Assembly: GCF_018499575.1 (NCBI RefSeq)
Contig: NZ_JAHDAP010000001.1
Span: 496,001-560,000, forward strand
Length of the DNA: 64,000 nucleotides
DNA from: Streptococcus infantis
GTDB taxonomy: Bacteria > Bacillota > Bacilli > Lactobacillales > Streptococcaceae
Direction: 5' to 3'
Made by a program: the position numbers and the translations under genes. Positions 46,898 through 56,331 of this stretch are shown piece after piece (the first letter of the stretch is position 1; the number at the start of each line of letters is the position of its first letter). The notes beneath the pieces were generated by a model. The model was not told the DNA's origin, searched no databases, and saw only the letters and a program-made list of their open reading frames with translations.

Positions 46898-47395
46898 TCA
46901 AAGTAAGTCGCCATACCAAGTTTCCTCATCCTCAAAACCGTAAAATTTCTCATCAAGTAGCCAATTTCCATCCACCAATCTAAGAACAAACAGATGTTTC
47001 ATTTCTAATGCTTCTTGATAATGAGTGATGACTCTTGCTTCTTCAGCTTTTGTCATGATAAAATCTACAGAAAAATCCTTCGTTTGAACATAGTTATACT
47101 CACTTGGGGAGCCATAAGAAATCCGAACTCCTCCTTCCAAGTAATTTTGAGTCACTCGTCCAGTTAGAAGTTGCATTTGCCTATGAAAATAGTCATCCAT
47201 AAGTTCATTCCACTTGGGATGAATTTGATTTGCTGGGATGCCAAGGCCTTCTTTTTCCTTATCCAGTGCTCTGTTACGCTAAAAAATTTCCTCTTCTAAC
47301 AAGGTTAAACTTTTGAGTAAATCAAGCAAGGGTGGGATGATTATTTCTGCCAGAGTTTGATATTTTTCAGGGGTATTTTTATAGTTCACTCTCAT
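46898..47395 (-). pseudogene. NTF2-like immunity-type gene with an amber stop
   Basis: Reading from ATG 47395 gives MRVNYKNTPEKYQTLAEIII...LLEEEIF, then TAG (47281-47279), then RNRALDKEKEGLGIPANQIH..WNELMDDYF in the same frame to a stop at 46898. Without the TAG the product would have 165 residues. The C-terminal pattern (HLFVLRLVDGNWLLDEKFYGF) suggests an NTF2-like fold, as in toxin-immunity families. A shorter product could start at 47200. Single-base inactivation, sequencing error or readthrough are all possible. Confidence 0.75.
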
Positions 47396-47405
47396 GATTA
47401 CTCTC

Positions 47406-47960
47406 TTAACTCTCCTGGATTAATTGCTTTACTTCTATGTCTGAAAGTTGTCCATCCATGTAGAGTTTCCTAAGTAAATCTTTATCTACGGTAATTTCAT
47501 AATAGTCAGTCACAAACTCATGAAATCTCTCAAAGCTATCAAAGAGGTAAGATAGCAACCATTCTCCGCCATCCTGATCTTGGTAAGTCTGTTGATGCAT
47601 GTGACCATCATACCAGATAAAGAAGGTTGTTTCATCTTTTTGGTCTTCTGAATAAAGTGAGAGATACTTTTCATCCAGTCCTTTATAAAAACCATCAATG
47701 ACGTCTTGATTCCACTCGTCAGCAGCAAACTGACTTAAACTACTCTCATGATCAAAGCCTTTTATAAGGATCATTTTATCAGTCAAAATCACGTCTAAAG
47801 AATCACCAAATCCATTGTCAATAAGGTAGCGGAGTCCATAGTCTTCCTCAGTCTTAATCACGAGCCTGAGCCAATCCTCACTCGGATCTGTCAGATATTC
47901 GTCAATGACCAGCAAGGCATCTAAACGAGTCTTTATCTTGTCCCAATCAATCTTTCTCAT
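47406..47960 (-). CDS. Unrecognised acidic protein in immunity-type cluster
   Basis: A 184-residue soluble acidic protein rich in Asp/Tyr (LRYLIDNGFGDSLDVIL, FFIWYDGHMHQQTY). GGAGG precedes its ATG. No signal peptide or known domain. Its size, acidity and neighbours fit an immunity protein, which is an inference only. Confidence 0.65.
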   Translation of the reverse strand: MRKIDWDKIKTRLDALLVIDEYLTDPSEDWLRLVIKTEEDYGLRYLIDNGFGDSLDVILTDKMILIKGFDHESSLSQFAADEWNQDVIDGFYKGLDEKYLSLYSEDQKDETTFFIWYDGHMHQQTYQDQDGGEWLLSYLFDSFERFHEFVTDYYEITVDKDLLRKLYMDGQLSDIEVKQLIQES

Positions 47961-47983
47961 CTCTAAAAACCTCCATATTGTCC

Positions 47984-48439
47984 TTAAGATTTATCACAAT
48001 CACAAGCCCTGTATCGAGCGCCTACGAAACCTAAGAAACTAATCTGAGGGATATTCCACTCATTAGGTAAATAAATCGAACAATCTACCTGATCACCTAG
48101 AAGGGAAATTGCTGAAAAGACATATCTTCCCAAATCCTCATTATTAGGATTTCTTTCAACTTGACCCAATCTGCTAGCATTGAACCAGTCTTTAAACAGT
48201 AACCAGATTTGCTCGGCATCTTCGTTTAATAGGGAGACTTTCAAGTTATAGCTGATTCCGACCCTACATCTTTTTTTGAATCCTGACTCATCAGCCTTAC
48301 AAACCTTTATCGAACCCTTATCATACTGCCAGTTATCACTATCTAATAGCGTCAATTGAGCAGATAGATGGTCTTTAAATCCCTGCATAGTATCCAATAA
48401 ATCTTTGGAGGCAGCTTCGAATAATTCTAGTTTTTCCAT
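47984..48439 (-). CDS. Unrecognised small protein in immunity-type cluster
   Basis: From the ATG at 48439 it has 151 residues, beginning MEKLELFEAASKDLLDTM; an ATG 21 bases upstream is also possible. Mixed alpha/beta, two Cys near the C-terminus (RACDCDKS). No family recognised. Confidence 0.65.
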   Translation of the reverse strand: MEKLELFEAASKDLLDTMQGFKDHLSAQLTLLDSDNWQYDKGSIKVCKADESGFKKRCRVGISYNLKVSLLNEDAEQIWLLFKDWFNASRLGQVERNPNNEDLGRYVFSAISLLGDQVDCSIYLPNEWNIPQISFLGFVGARYRACDCDKS

Positions 48440-48478
48440 AGTCTTTTCTTTATTTTTCATAGCAAATCACATTTCGAT

Positions 48479-49330
48479 TTAATCTGCATCAACCCAGATC
48501 TGGTATTTTTGACAGTGGAGACATCTAAATAGATAGCCACAAAGAGGCCCATCCTTAACCAGGTATTCTTCAATGTCTTGATATTCTTCACTCGCTTCAT
48601 AGTCTGCCAAGACTTGCTCAGCGATTCCCATATCCTTCAATTCTCGAGTTCCAACTGTACCCAAGTAAGCACAATAATCTTGGCAACAAGAAAGCCAGTA
48701 TTCTCCCTGCCAACTAGAGTAGCCTGGGGTCTGACAAAAAAGCAGCTGATTCTTTTCTGGATCCAATTCACCCTGCCACTCGGCATCTTGGATAAATTCT
48801 GCATCAAATTTCTTGGCTGCTAGCCCATTTGCAATACAAAACGGACAAAGGTATTCTATGTTGTCAATACAATAAGGAATCAAGTCATAATAAATATTGC
48901 TTTCTTTCCCACAAGATGGACAAACCTTGGCTTCTCCTTCAACAAATGAACCTGTAGCTAAAGGATCTGGATGGTAGATAAAATGCGGCAAAGACTGTAA
49001 TAGCTTCTGTCTTTGCTTCTTCTCTTCTTTTCTTAGAGGACGAGGAAGGGCAAAACGATCGCCATGGCTTTGACTCATCTCTTCTAAGCGAGCTAACTTT
49101 TTAATTTGTTTACGATCTGGTTTAGTGATTATTTTGGTAAATAAATCATAGGCACTAGCATAGAGCCCCAATTGCTCATAGAGATCAACTAGGACTTTCT
49201 TCGCTTCTAAATCATCAGACTTAGCTAATTCATCAGCCAAATCATAAAGTGCTGCGACACTTGAAGGCTTTCCATCTTGAGCATGGTATTGCCTTGTCAG
49301 GGTGATATATTCTTGTAAATATGGATTCAT
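48479..49330 (-). CDS. CbrC (UPF0167) family protein
   Basis: The 283-residue protein has ~110 helical residues, then a CbrC domain with several zinc-type cysteine pairs: CPSCG, CPFC, CCQDYCAYLG and CLHCQKY. CbrC in E. coli affects colicin E2 tolerance, and relatives are predicted immunity proteins. AAGGTAG lies before its ATG. Confidence 0.82.
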   Translation of the reverse strand: MNPYLQEYITLTRQYHAQDGKPSSVAALYDLADELAKSDDLEAKKVLVDLYEQLGLYASAYDLFTKIITKPDRKQIKKLARLEEMSQSHGDRFALPRPLRKEEKKQRQKLLQSLPHFIYHPDPLATGSFVEGEAKVCPSCGKESNIYYDLIPYCIDNIEYLCPFCIANGLAAKKFDAEFIQDAEWQGELDPEKNQLLFCQTPGYSSWQGEYWLSCCQDYCAYLGTVGTRELKDMGIAEQVLADYEASEEYQDIEEYLVKDGPLCGYLFRCLHCQKYQIWVDAD

Positions 49331-49380
49331 CTGGCTACCTTTTTCTTTTATGGATAAGTTCTGATTAACAAATGGTACAG

Positions 49381-49785
49381 TTAGTAAATTTCATAGACAA
49401 GCTCTCTGTCAGCTTGAAAATATTTGTCGAATTTCACTAAAAGATAAAGGGATCCAGCTGGAGAGACACCGGCATCATAACCTAGAGCAAATTCGCTATA
49501 AGAACTACTTTTATCCAAGATTAACTCCCTTAATTCAAATACTGAATCAGCTAGATCAGGCAAATTATCATGAATAACTTTTTGAGCTTTTTTATCAAGG
49601 TGTTCCAAGTTTCTATATAAACTAGTCATCAAATCATCTGATAATAAGACTAAATCCTGTTCACAGTAACCTGTAAAATAAATATTTATGTCTTTATTTA
49701 GATATCGCCCTAGAAAATAGATCCCCGAATCATGTTTTTCCCAGTTTATTCCCTTCCATAATGCCAATAAATCTTCTTTGTTCAT
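49381..49785 (-). CDS. Unrecognised small acidic protein
   Basis: A 134-residue protein, MNKEDLLALWKGINWEKHDSG..., with several Leu/Asp-rich helices (LSDDLMTSLYRNLEHLDKK). No motif recognised. Immunity-type context. Confidence 0.6.
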   Translation of the reverse strand: MNKEDLLALWKGINWEKHDSGIYFLGRYLNKDINIYFTGYCEQDLVLLSDDLMTSLYRNLEHLDKKAQKVIHDNLPDLADSVFELRELILDKSSSYSEFALGYDAGVSPAGSLYLLVKFDKYFQADRELVYEIY

Positions 49786-49833
49786 TTATTACCTCAAGCA
49801 GTTTTATTCTTTTAGGAATGTTTAATAAACTTT

Positions 49834-50340
49834 CTAACAAATAGTGACCAAGACATTTCCATTGAGCTCCAGAATCTTTTTGTAAAACTCTTTCATATTT
49901 ACAAAGCTGATTCGGATTTCATCCTTGATTTCTTCCTCTTCCTCAAGATAATCCCAAATATTAGGATACAAGTCAGCCTTCTTACATGCTTCCATACTAA
50001 AGTCTTTCAAAGCCTTGTCCATATCAAATTCTTCTAAAGCTTGACTGATAGCCGAAATTCTGGTTTTTTCAGTATAGGCGATATATTCAGATACATCCTC
50101 TAGAGGAGTCACCCCTAAAACAGCTTCTCTCAAGGGATTGTCATCCAAAAATTCTGAACTACTAAATCCTGTCATGACAAAGACTAGGGCATCCCACATC
50201 TTATCGATATCTATTAAGATATCATGAGTATCAGCGGAGTCCTCAGCAAAATCTAACAATTCATCTTCTTGGTTAGAAAGAGCTTTTATTTGTTCTAATT
50301 CATTGTCTGGTAAATATTGATAATTGGCAATCATTCCCAT
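49834..50340 (-). CDS. YfbM/DUF1877 family protein
   Basis: The 168-residue acidic protein begins MGMIANYQYLPDNELEQI and contains IDIDKMWDALVFVMTG and NPLREAVLG, the DUF1877 (YfbM) signature. Members occur in toxin-immunity gene arrays. AAAGGAG precedes the ATG. It is the first gene of the leftward run; the + strand membrane gene diverges from it. Confidence 0.85.
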   Translation of the reverse strand: MGMIANYQYLPDNELEQIKALSNQEDELLDFAEDSADTHDILIDIDKMWDALVFVMTGFSSSEFLDDNPLREAVLGVTPLEDVSEYIAYTEKTRISAISQALEEFDMDKALKDFSMEACKKADLYPNIWDYLEEEEEIKDEIRISFVNMKEFYKKILELNGNVLVTIC

Positions 50341-50462
50341 GATTTTTCTCCTTTGAATCTTTTAGGATAATACTGATTTTTCTAAATCTATTTCCTTAGA
50401 AAATGCTATAATGGAGCTAAGAAAATTGTTCTGTATTCAGATTAAAATAAGGGGGAACAGTC

Positions 50463-51482
50463 ATGTTCACTAGTATTGTTTTAGGGTTTTATGCTCTTTT
50501 CTTTCTGTCCTTATCCTTTACCATTTATCTCTATATCAGACTGGTAGTTGCGGTCAGACAAGGGAAAGATGTCCCAAAATGGATCTATAAACTTGGCCAT
50601 GCTGTTCAAGGAAGAATTCACGTTGACTATGAAGAAATCACTGATGCTAATGCCCTTAAAGAGATTCATTGGTTCTTGCTAATCTATTTAATCGTAAATC
50701 TACTCGTATTAGCTGTCTTCTACTATCATGGTAATAGCTTTCCTCAAGCCATTTATGAATGTTTGAAGAAACAATTTTTCATCGTACTTGTTAGTATGGT
50801 TTTAAAAAGTATTGGAAAATTTGTTGTACTTGCTATAAGAAAAAACTTTCATAACAGTCATGCTTATGCATCAACCAACGCTTTTATCGGGACAGCTTTT
50901 TTAACGAGTTATGTTTTTATGTTTTGCATGATGATGAGTGGTCTTCCAGCTCAACCTGTCCCAGTCACTATTCAAGATACAGAAGTAATTGTAGGCGAAA
51001 CCAAGGCTTCCGAGCTTTTAGACCAAGGCTATACCTTTGGAGATAAAGGCGCAGAGAGCTCCATCACCAATCCCAAAAACGACCACTTCTACTACGGTCA
51101 GCTTCTCGAAGTCAAGCGGGATAATCAGTCCTTTGGCTTTATGAGCCTTACTCCTACAGGAAGAGATACTGATCAACTTAAAAACTGCGTTATCACCTAT
51201 TACAGAACACCTAAGAATAGCAAACAACTAGAAGAAATTTCCATCAACCATGTCAAGCTAGCAAATCTCAAGCTCCAAGATTTTCAAACACGAAAATTAA
51301 TCGATATCTTTGAAGTCAATCCAGCTGATTATAACGTCTCTGATAAGGATAACAACTTTATCCTAACCATCCAAACAGCAGATTACGACCTCTGGAAAAG
51401 ATACCGTATTGAATCCAAGTTCAATTCAGATGGTTCGCTTGATAGCTATGGAGTCAGAGCCCAACATAGCATGTGGGAATGA
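50463..51482 (+). CDS. Membrane protein of a three-copy family (copy C, divergent)
   Basis: A 339-residue protein with about four N-terminal helices and a C-terminal domain opening with GLPAQPVPVTI and VGETKASELLDQGYTF, clearly related to copies A and B but lacking their QTRT and NARxRTGKS motifs. It is the only plus-strand gene in a leftward cluster. AAGGGGGAA precedes ATG, and an extended -10 box (TGCTATAAT, 50405-50413) lies upstream. Confidence 0.82.
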   Translation: MFTSIVLGFYALFFLSLSFTIYLYIRLVVAVRQGKDVPKWIYKLGHAVQGRIHVDYEEITDANALKEIHWFLLIYLIVNLLVLAVFYYHGNSFPQAIYECLKKQFFIVLVSMVLKSIGKFVVLAIRKNFHNSHAYASTNAFIGTAFLTSYVFMFCMMMSGLPAQPVPVTIQDTEVIVGETKASELLDQGYTFGDKGAESSITNPKNDHFYYGQLLEVKRDNQSFGFMSLTPTGRDTDQLKNCVITYYRTPKNSKQLEEISINHVKLANLKLQDFQTRKLIDIFEVNPADYNVSDKDNNFILTIQTADYDLWKRYRIESKFNSDGSLDSYGVRAQHSMWE

Positions 51483-51512
51483 TTCACCATTTCCCCCTTT
51501 ATCAGATGAGCA

Positions 51513-52319
51513 TTAAACTGGAAAAATATCGTCGACAAGTTTATAGGTTTCGATGAATCGAAGGCCAGAGGCACCTTTATCTCTAGTGATTTCTTCATAA
51601 ATGTCTTCTAAATTTTGGGCAGGTGCCAACATCCAAAGACTAAAAGGTCTAAGTTTCACCTGTCCAATTTTTTCAATATTTTCTAATAATTGCCCTAAAT
51701 CTTTGTGATTGAACCAGCAATCTGTAACCAGAGCAAACTTGGTATTGTCCATCTTACAGGAGATTTGACTGGTCAAAAAATCATCGATTGTGGGCTTTTT
51801 TGTTTGTAAGAGGCGCGTGCAAGCTAGATGGTACTCAAGTTTTCTAGGACTCTGCTCAATCATAGATACAAATACAAGACCATACTCATCTTCAAACTTA
51901 ACAGCAAGGATATCTCCTTCTTCAAAGTAAGGTTTGCGTTTAGCCTTTGCTTTAGGAACCTTTAGAGGTCTAGGATTTTCAGTTTGCAACTGGATAGCAA
52001 GTTTATCCAAGACCTTTTGCCTTTGCTTCAAAGCCTTTGAATCTATTTCCAACCAAAATGGATCAGCCCCTTTTTTGATAAGCTCCAAGGTTTTATCTCT
52101 GATATCGTCTGTCAGGTGACCAATCTTCCACAGTGAGTAGGCAAGAGCAGTCCAATAAATTTCTGTAAAAAAGTCTGTTTGACAGTCATCTTTCTCCGTA
52201 TCAAGGATATCCTTGATAATATTCGTTACATGTTCACCATCTCTATAGCGACCGACTACTTCATTGTAAATGTCATAAGCTTGATCACAGTCAATGATTT
52301 TAACGCCATCAATAGCCAT
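51513..52319 (-). CDS. Imm26-like protein of unknown role
   Basis: With the ATG at 52319 (GGAG upstream) it has 268 residues. The first ~120 are helical; then YFEEGDILAVKFEDEYGLVFVSMIE resembles the beta-rich start of Imm26-type immunity domains. This assignment is tentative. Confidence 0.6.
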   Translation of the reverse strand: MAIDGVKIIDCDQAYDIYNEVVGRYRDGEHVTNIIKDILDTEKDDCQTDFFTEIYWTALAYSLWKIGHLTDDIRDKTLELIKKGADPFWLEIDSKALKQRQKVLDKLAIQLQTENPRPLKVPKAKAKRKPYFEEGDILAVKFEDEYGLVFVSMIEQSPRKLEYHLACTRLLQTKKPTIDDFLTSQISCKMDNTKFALVTDCWFNHKDLGQLLENIEKIGQVKLRPFSLWMLAPAQNLEDIYEEITRDKGASGLRFIETYKLVDDIFPV

Positions 52320-52328
52320 TCTCAACTC

Positions 52329-52640
52329 CTATTTAATCTTATGCTTGGTCATTTTCTCTTGGAAAATAGTTGTCAGAATTTGGCGTAATTCTTGAGCTTC
52401 TTTTTCTGGAAGTTGACCTTCTTGTTCAGCAACAGCGTACAATTCCGGATACTCAAGAGAGATTCTCTTAATAGTCCGCGTAATAGCATGTTTTCTAACA
52501 AAAAATGGAATCCGTTTAATCATATCTTGAGGGATTAGGGCGATAATCTTATCAGCTGTTTCCTTATCGCTCAGTTTAGAGAAAGTTAATCCCTTTTTAA
52601 TTATTTCTTGTTCTTGTTTCGTAAAATCTTGTAATTCCAT
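52329..52640 (-). CDS. Unrecognised small basic protein
   Basis: From the ATG at 52640, preceded by GAGGAG, it encodes 103 residues starting MELQDFTKQEQEIIKKGLTF, mostly helical, with a KHKIK end. The gene lies 4 bases beyond the small membrane gene and 9 before the Imm26-like gene, so it is translated within the run. Confidence 0.65.
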   Translation of the reverse strand: MELQDFTKQEQEIIKKGLTFSKLSDKETADKIIALIPQDMIKRIPFFVRKHAITRTIKRISLEYPELYAVAEQEGQLPEKEAQELRQILTTIFQEKMTKHKIK

Positions 52641-52644
52641 ATGT

Positions 52645-52827
52645 CTACTCCTCATCTTCAGTGACTTCCCAAACTTCAGCTTGGTAAGGTTCTCCATCAC
52701 TATCGTATTTATTGACATATCCAATAAATCGTTCATTTCTTCTTGGTCTCTGCTGGTTTCCCTTGATAACCCAAACAGCCCATACTCCGATTAAGACAAA
52801 AATTATGAATGCCAGTACTACTTCCAT
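52645..52827 (-). CDS. Small single-pass membrane protein
   Basis: The ATG at 52827 follows AAAGGA and gives 60 residues: a hydrophobic helix MEVVLAFIIFVLIGVWAVWV, then a basic patch and acidic tail (EVWEVTEDEE). It lies between the lipoprotein gene and the small basic protein gene. Confidence 0.65.
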   Translation of the reverse strand: MEVVLAFIIFVLIGVWAVWVIKGNQQRPRRNERFIGYVNKYDSDGEPYQAEVWEVTEDEE

Positions 52828-52841
52828 TTCATTACCATCCT

Positions 52842-53723
52842 TTAGAGTTGAACCCACTTATCATTATCCATAATAAATGGCTTCGCTAGACCTTCTCCTG
52901 TATAGTTTTCGTATTTTGTATCTAGATATTTGTAACAATCTTCCTTGGTCGCAAATTTGATGGCTTGATAAGGTTCCTCAAAGGTTAACTTTTCGACAAA
53001 GAGATAACCATCCTCGCTTGGTACAAGTATGCCGACATGGCCAATAAAGAGGAATTGCCCATCCAAGTCATCATGGACTACTACAGAGAGCATTCTTGCA
53101 TTTTCATTAAACCTGAATTGAGAAAGGAATTGTTCCATCTTAGCAGCATGAACTTTGACATCTGTCGTTGCTTCAGTCTTGACTCTTGAGAATAAAATAT
53201 CAAAAGCATCCTTGTCTTCTGCACCAAAGACCTTACCTTTGTCAATGGCATCATTATCGACAAACAAGAGGGAATCATCTTTTTCCAACTTAGGAATTTC
53301 GATAGAATTTTTCAATAAACAGTAACTGTTAATGCGACAGTTGGTCCCAACAAAATCACCCTTTTTAGGTGTCCAAAGATTGCTTATCTTTTCAACATCA
53401 TAGTCTGTTTTGGTAAATGTAGAAAAATCCCCAGTGAGCCCAACTGAACCTACAGTAGCGTTATAATCATTTACTAGGTTGAAAAATGCATCGACACTGT
53501 CTTTATCCAAATGTGCAACCAAGGCTTTTCGAACTTCTTCTTCACTAGGTTTACTGTTCAAATTGCTATAAGTGGCTTCCCAGGAAACCTGATTGGACAG
53601 TGATTGACTGGATGAGGTTTCAGTAGTACCATCAGATGTCTTTTGAGTTTGACTACAAGCAGCTAAAGTAAATATAGCTAAACCACAGCAGCTCATTAAT
53701 CTAATTTTTTTAGATACTTTCAT
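52842..53723 (-). CDS. DUF4300 lipoprotein
   Basis: The 293-residue protein starts MKVSKKIRLMSCCGLAIF with lipobox LAAC at residues ~20-23, so it is a membrane-anchored lipoprotein. The mature part has a Ser/Thr linker and a DUF4300 domain (TNCRINSYCLLKN, HVGILVPSEDGYLFVEKLTF). A surface protein in a mostly cytoplasmic gene row. AGGAAAC precedes ATG. Confidence 0.85.
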   Translation of the reverse strand: MKVSKKIRLMSCCGLAIFTLAACSQTQKTSDGTTETSSSQSLSNQVSWEATYSNLNSKPSEEEVRKALVAHLDKDSVDAFFNLVNDYNATVGSVGLTGDFSTFTKTDYDVEKISNLWTPKKGDFVGTNCRINSYCLLKNSIEIPKLEKDDSLLFVDNDAIDKGKVFGAEDKDAFDILFSRVKTEATTDVKVHAAKMEQFLSQFRFNENARMLSVVVHDDLDGQFLFIGHVGILVPSEDGYLFVEKLTFEEPYQAIKFATKEDCYKYLDTKYENYTGEGLAKPFIMDNDKWVQL

Positions 53724-53833
53724 AAAATGTTTCCTTTTTACTAAGATTTTTCAAGTAGATTAGCTTCCCTTATATTATAGTTCAAATTCATCTTAAGTCC
53801 AAGTAATTTGCCAAATAAAGAAGATTTTAAATC

Positions 53834-53865
53834 AAAAAAAGGAAGCTAGCACACAGCTAGCTCCC
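53834..53865 (-). terminator. Terminator after the RDD gene
   Basis: GGGAGCTAGC-TGTG-GCTAGCTTCC followed by T7 on the minus strand. Confidence 0.85.
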
Positions 53866-53897
53866 TAATAACTGAAATAGATACAAAATATTTAATT

Positions 53898-54416
53898 TTA
53901 GTCAGCTTTTAGCTGGACTTGCGTATGGGCTAGCAGGTCACCTAGATGCCTCTTATCTTTCCTGAAAACCATCATTGCTAGTAAGGCAACTGCGAGAAGA
54001 GTAGCAAAAAACGAGAGGATAATAGATAATAAATCAAACTCACTATAGAAACCATGAATTGTGCCCATATGACCTATTTGCCAAGGTAAAAATTTAATGG
54101 TGTTTCTAATCAAGCTAGCTTGCACTGTTTTTTTCTTGTAGATCAATTGGAGTCCTGCTTTCGCCTTTCCAAAACTTCCATTTTTTGTATAATCTAAGAA
54201 TGTGAAAAGGAGCGTGATTGGCAAAACAGAGGTAAAAAATACAAGACACTGTGACTGAATTTCTGTAAACTCTGGGATGCTATTAAAAAAAATAATGTAA
54301 ATAAACATAGAACCTAAAAAAAGAAGCACTAAATAAGCTAGAATGAAAAGATAATCAAATATTAATTCAATCATTCTTTTTTTAAACGAAATAGGATTAA
54401 TTGCTAAAATCTTCAT
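53898..54416 (-). CDS. RDD family membrane protein
   Basis: The 172-residue protein has three to four membrane segments and the RDD hallmarks FKKRMIELIFDYLF (first Arg/Asp region) and DYTKNGSFGKAKAGLQLIY. RDD proteins are proposed transporters or membrane anchors. AGGAGG is placed eight bases before the ATG at 54416, which favours that start over one six bases upstream. Confidence 0.82.
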   Translation of the reverse strand: MKILAINPISFKKRMIELIFDYLFILAYLVLLFLGSMFIYIIFFNSIPEFTEIQSQCLVFFTSVLPITLLFTFLDYTKNGSFGKAKAGLQLIYKKKTVQASLIRNTIKFLPWQIGHMGTIHGFYSEFDLLSIILSFFATLLAVALLAMMVFRKDKRHLGDLLAHTQVQLKAD

Positions 54417-54460
54417 CACCATTGCCTCCTATATTATCTACTATTCTTTTCAAAAATTTA

Positions 54461-55342
54461 TTATTCTTTCGGTTGAGAATAGACTTCGATATGCTGACCT
54501 AGTACCTTGATTTCCACTGGTAGGTCATCAGATTTGTCACCGTCAACATCCGTTTCCAATTCACTATCTGAAGAGATTTTGATGTGACAAGCTTTCATAT
54601 ACTCGATATTCTCATTTACGACGACATCCCCTTTTAATAAATCAGGGATAACTGACAATTTAGTAAGAATTGAGGCATCTTTTAAGATCAGAATATTAGC
54701 ATAGCCATCCTTGTTTTCGTCAAAGATTTTTTTATCAGCGAAATAATTGGTAAGGAGAACCAATACATGACTGGCCGGGCCAATGTAATTTCCATTTTCT
54801 GTTTCAACTCTAATGTTAAATGCTTGATCTGTAACGACAGAGTTCATGGTATTAATCGCATAGGCTAGCATACCAAACTTTGTTTTATCTTCTATCCCAA
54901 CGTTATGAATGGCTTCTGGTATTGAACCAATGCTAAAGATATAACCAAAATAATTTCCGTTTGATTTGCCAATGTCAATCTTATTCGTAGAACTAAAATC
55001 AAGCTCGTCAATCGCTCCATCTATATCTTGATTGATTTCTAATAATTTCGTGATGAGATTTCCAGTTCCTCCAGGGATAATGGCGAGTTTAGGAATGTAG
55101 TCTTTTTCCGCGATACCAGAGATGACTTCATTGACAGTCCCGTCTCCACCAAAAACTAGGACAGCATCATACTGCTCTCTAGATGCTTCTGCAGCAAAGT
55201 TTGTTGCATCAAGAGCTTTCTCAGTGATTCTGGTTTCCACATGCTCAAAATGATCTAAGGCTTTATTTTCTAGTTTCACCTTATAATCCAAGGCTTTTTC
55301 TCCACCAGATGTTGGATTAATAATAACCATTATTTTATTCAT
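54461..55342 (-). CDS. Diacylglycerol/lipid kinase family protein
   Basis: A 293-residue DagK/YegS-like kinase: IINPTSGGEKALDY, then the catalytic glycine-rich VFGGDGTVNEVISGI and GTGNLITKLL. The enzyme phosphorylates a lipid such as diacylglycerol or undecaprenol. It may belong to the core genome despite its position among immunity-type genes. Confidence 0.9.
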   Translation of the reverse strand: MNKIMVIINPTSGGEKALDYKVKLENKALDHFEHVETRITEKALDATNFAAEASREQYDAVLVFGGDGTVNEVISGIAEKDYIPKLAIIPGGTGNLITKLLEINQDIDGAIDELDFSSTNKIDIGKSNGNYFGYIFSIGSIPEAIHNVGIEDKTKFGMLAYAINTMNSVVTDQAFNIRVETENGNYIGPASHVLVLLTNYFADKKIFDENKDGYANILILKDASILTKLSVIPDLLKGDVVVNENIEYMKACHIKISSDSELETDVDGDKSDDLPVEIKVLGQHIEVYSQPKE

Positions 55343-55387
55343 CTATCAATCTCCTGTCATTAGATTTCCGTACTTTAACTAGCCTTG

Positions 55388-55774
55388 TCAAGTTTCTTCC
55401 AGATAAATTTTGACCGCTTGATATTCCTGTTCTTTAGCATAGGCAAAAACCTCTGAAGCTCTAATGTAATCAAAGATATTTTCCTCTAAATCTTCATCCC
55501 AGGTCGATTCACTGAAGATTTGATTGTCTTGATTAGCCACATAGAAAACATCGAGGTGAACTTGATAAAACTCTTCATCTTCATTTGGGGCTTGCCTTAC
55601 TAAGGATAGTTGAAACATTGGCTTATCAGATATAGTTGTAAACGTCCCTGTTTCAAATAAAATCATCTCATCCTCAATAGGCTCACGACACAAGTCTTCA
55701 AAGATTGCTACCATATCCTCTAAGGGCATCTTATCGGTGATTCTTACTCTTAAAAATTCAAGTGATTGCTTCAT
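55388..55774 (-). CDS. Unrecognised acidic protein
   Basis: A 128-residue protein with pI clearly acidic (LEDMVAIFEDLCREPIEDE, STWDEDLEENIFDYI). GAAAGAG precedes its ATG. No family recognised; size and composition fit the immunity-type neighbours. Confidence 0.65.
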   Translation of the reverse strand: MKQSLEFLRVRITDKMPLEDMVAIFEDLCREPIEDEMILFETGTFTTISDKPMFQLSLVRQAPNEDEEFYQVHLDVFYVANQDNQIFSESTWDEDLEENIFDYIRASEVFAYAKEQEYQAVKIYLEET

Positions 55775-55861
55775 ATTTTTTCTCTTTCTAGATGTTTTCG
55801 TTCTTAGAATAATCTTATTAAAAAATTGAATCCCTACACCTTTTATTATACTACATTAACA

Positions 55862-55904
55862 GAAAAAAGACTGAACTAGACGGCTTTCACCCTAGTTTCA
55901 GTCT
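55862..55904 (-). terminator. Terminator between the 56.0-kb and 55.4-kb genes
   Basis: AGACTGAAACTAG/CTAGTTCAGTCT stem with 11-12 base loop, T6 on the minus strand. Confidence 0.8.
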
Positions 55905-56026
55905 AGATCTTTTTGATAATCGGAATAGCCACTGTAAAGACGTCTATCCCAACATGAACTTGCTTTACTTAAATTTGATAGATTAGGTCTAAGTTTAATT
56001 AAAAACAAGCTTTTTCAATTTTCAGC

Positions 56027-56272
56027 TTACATTTCTTTAAAATTCTCATGAGCAACTTCTTCAAAATAGTCATCCAGATGATGGTAAATATGCATATCTT
56101 CTTCTGAACCATCTTGTAAAACAGCATATACCTTCACTTTCTCATCATTTACAAATATGAAGTTATGTTCATCAAAATAAGCCTGATAACCCTTGTCAAC
56201 TAAGGACCAGAGTTCATCTTTTTTAAAACTGAAAATATCTTTTTTTACTAGATAGGTTTTCCCGATTTCCAT
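56027..56272 (-). CDS. DUF3601-like small protein
   Basis: From the ATG at 56272 (AAAGGAG upstream) it has 81 residues: MEIGKTYLVKKDIFSFKKDE and DEHNFIFVNDEKVKVY suggest a small SH3-like beta barrel of the DUF3601 type. It follows the ADP-ribosylglycohydrolase gene. Confidence 0.65.
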   Translation of the reverse strand: MEIGKTYLVKKDIFSFKKDELWSLVDKGYQAYFDEHNFIFVNDEKVKVYAVLQDGSEEDMHIYHHLDDYFEEVAHENFKEM

Positions 56273-56331
56273 TTTTTCTCCTTTTAAATCTATCAAAAAA
56301 TCCCATAGGGAAATCCTTTCTTTATGCACTA

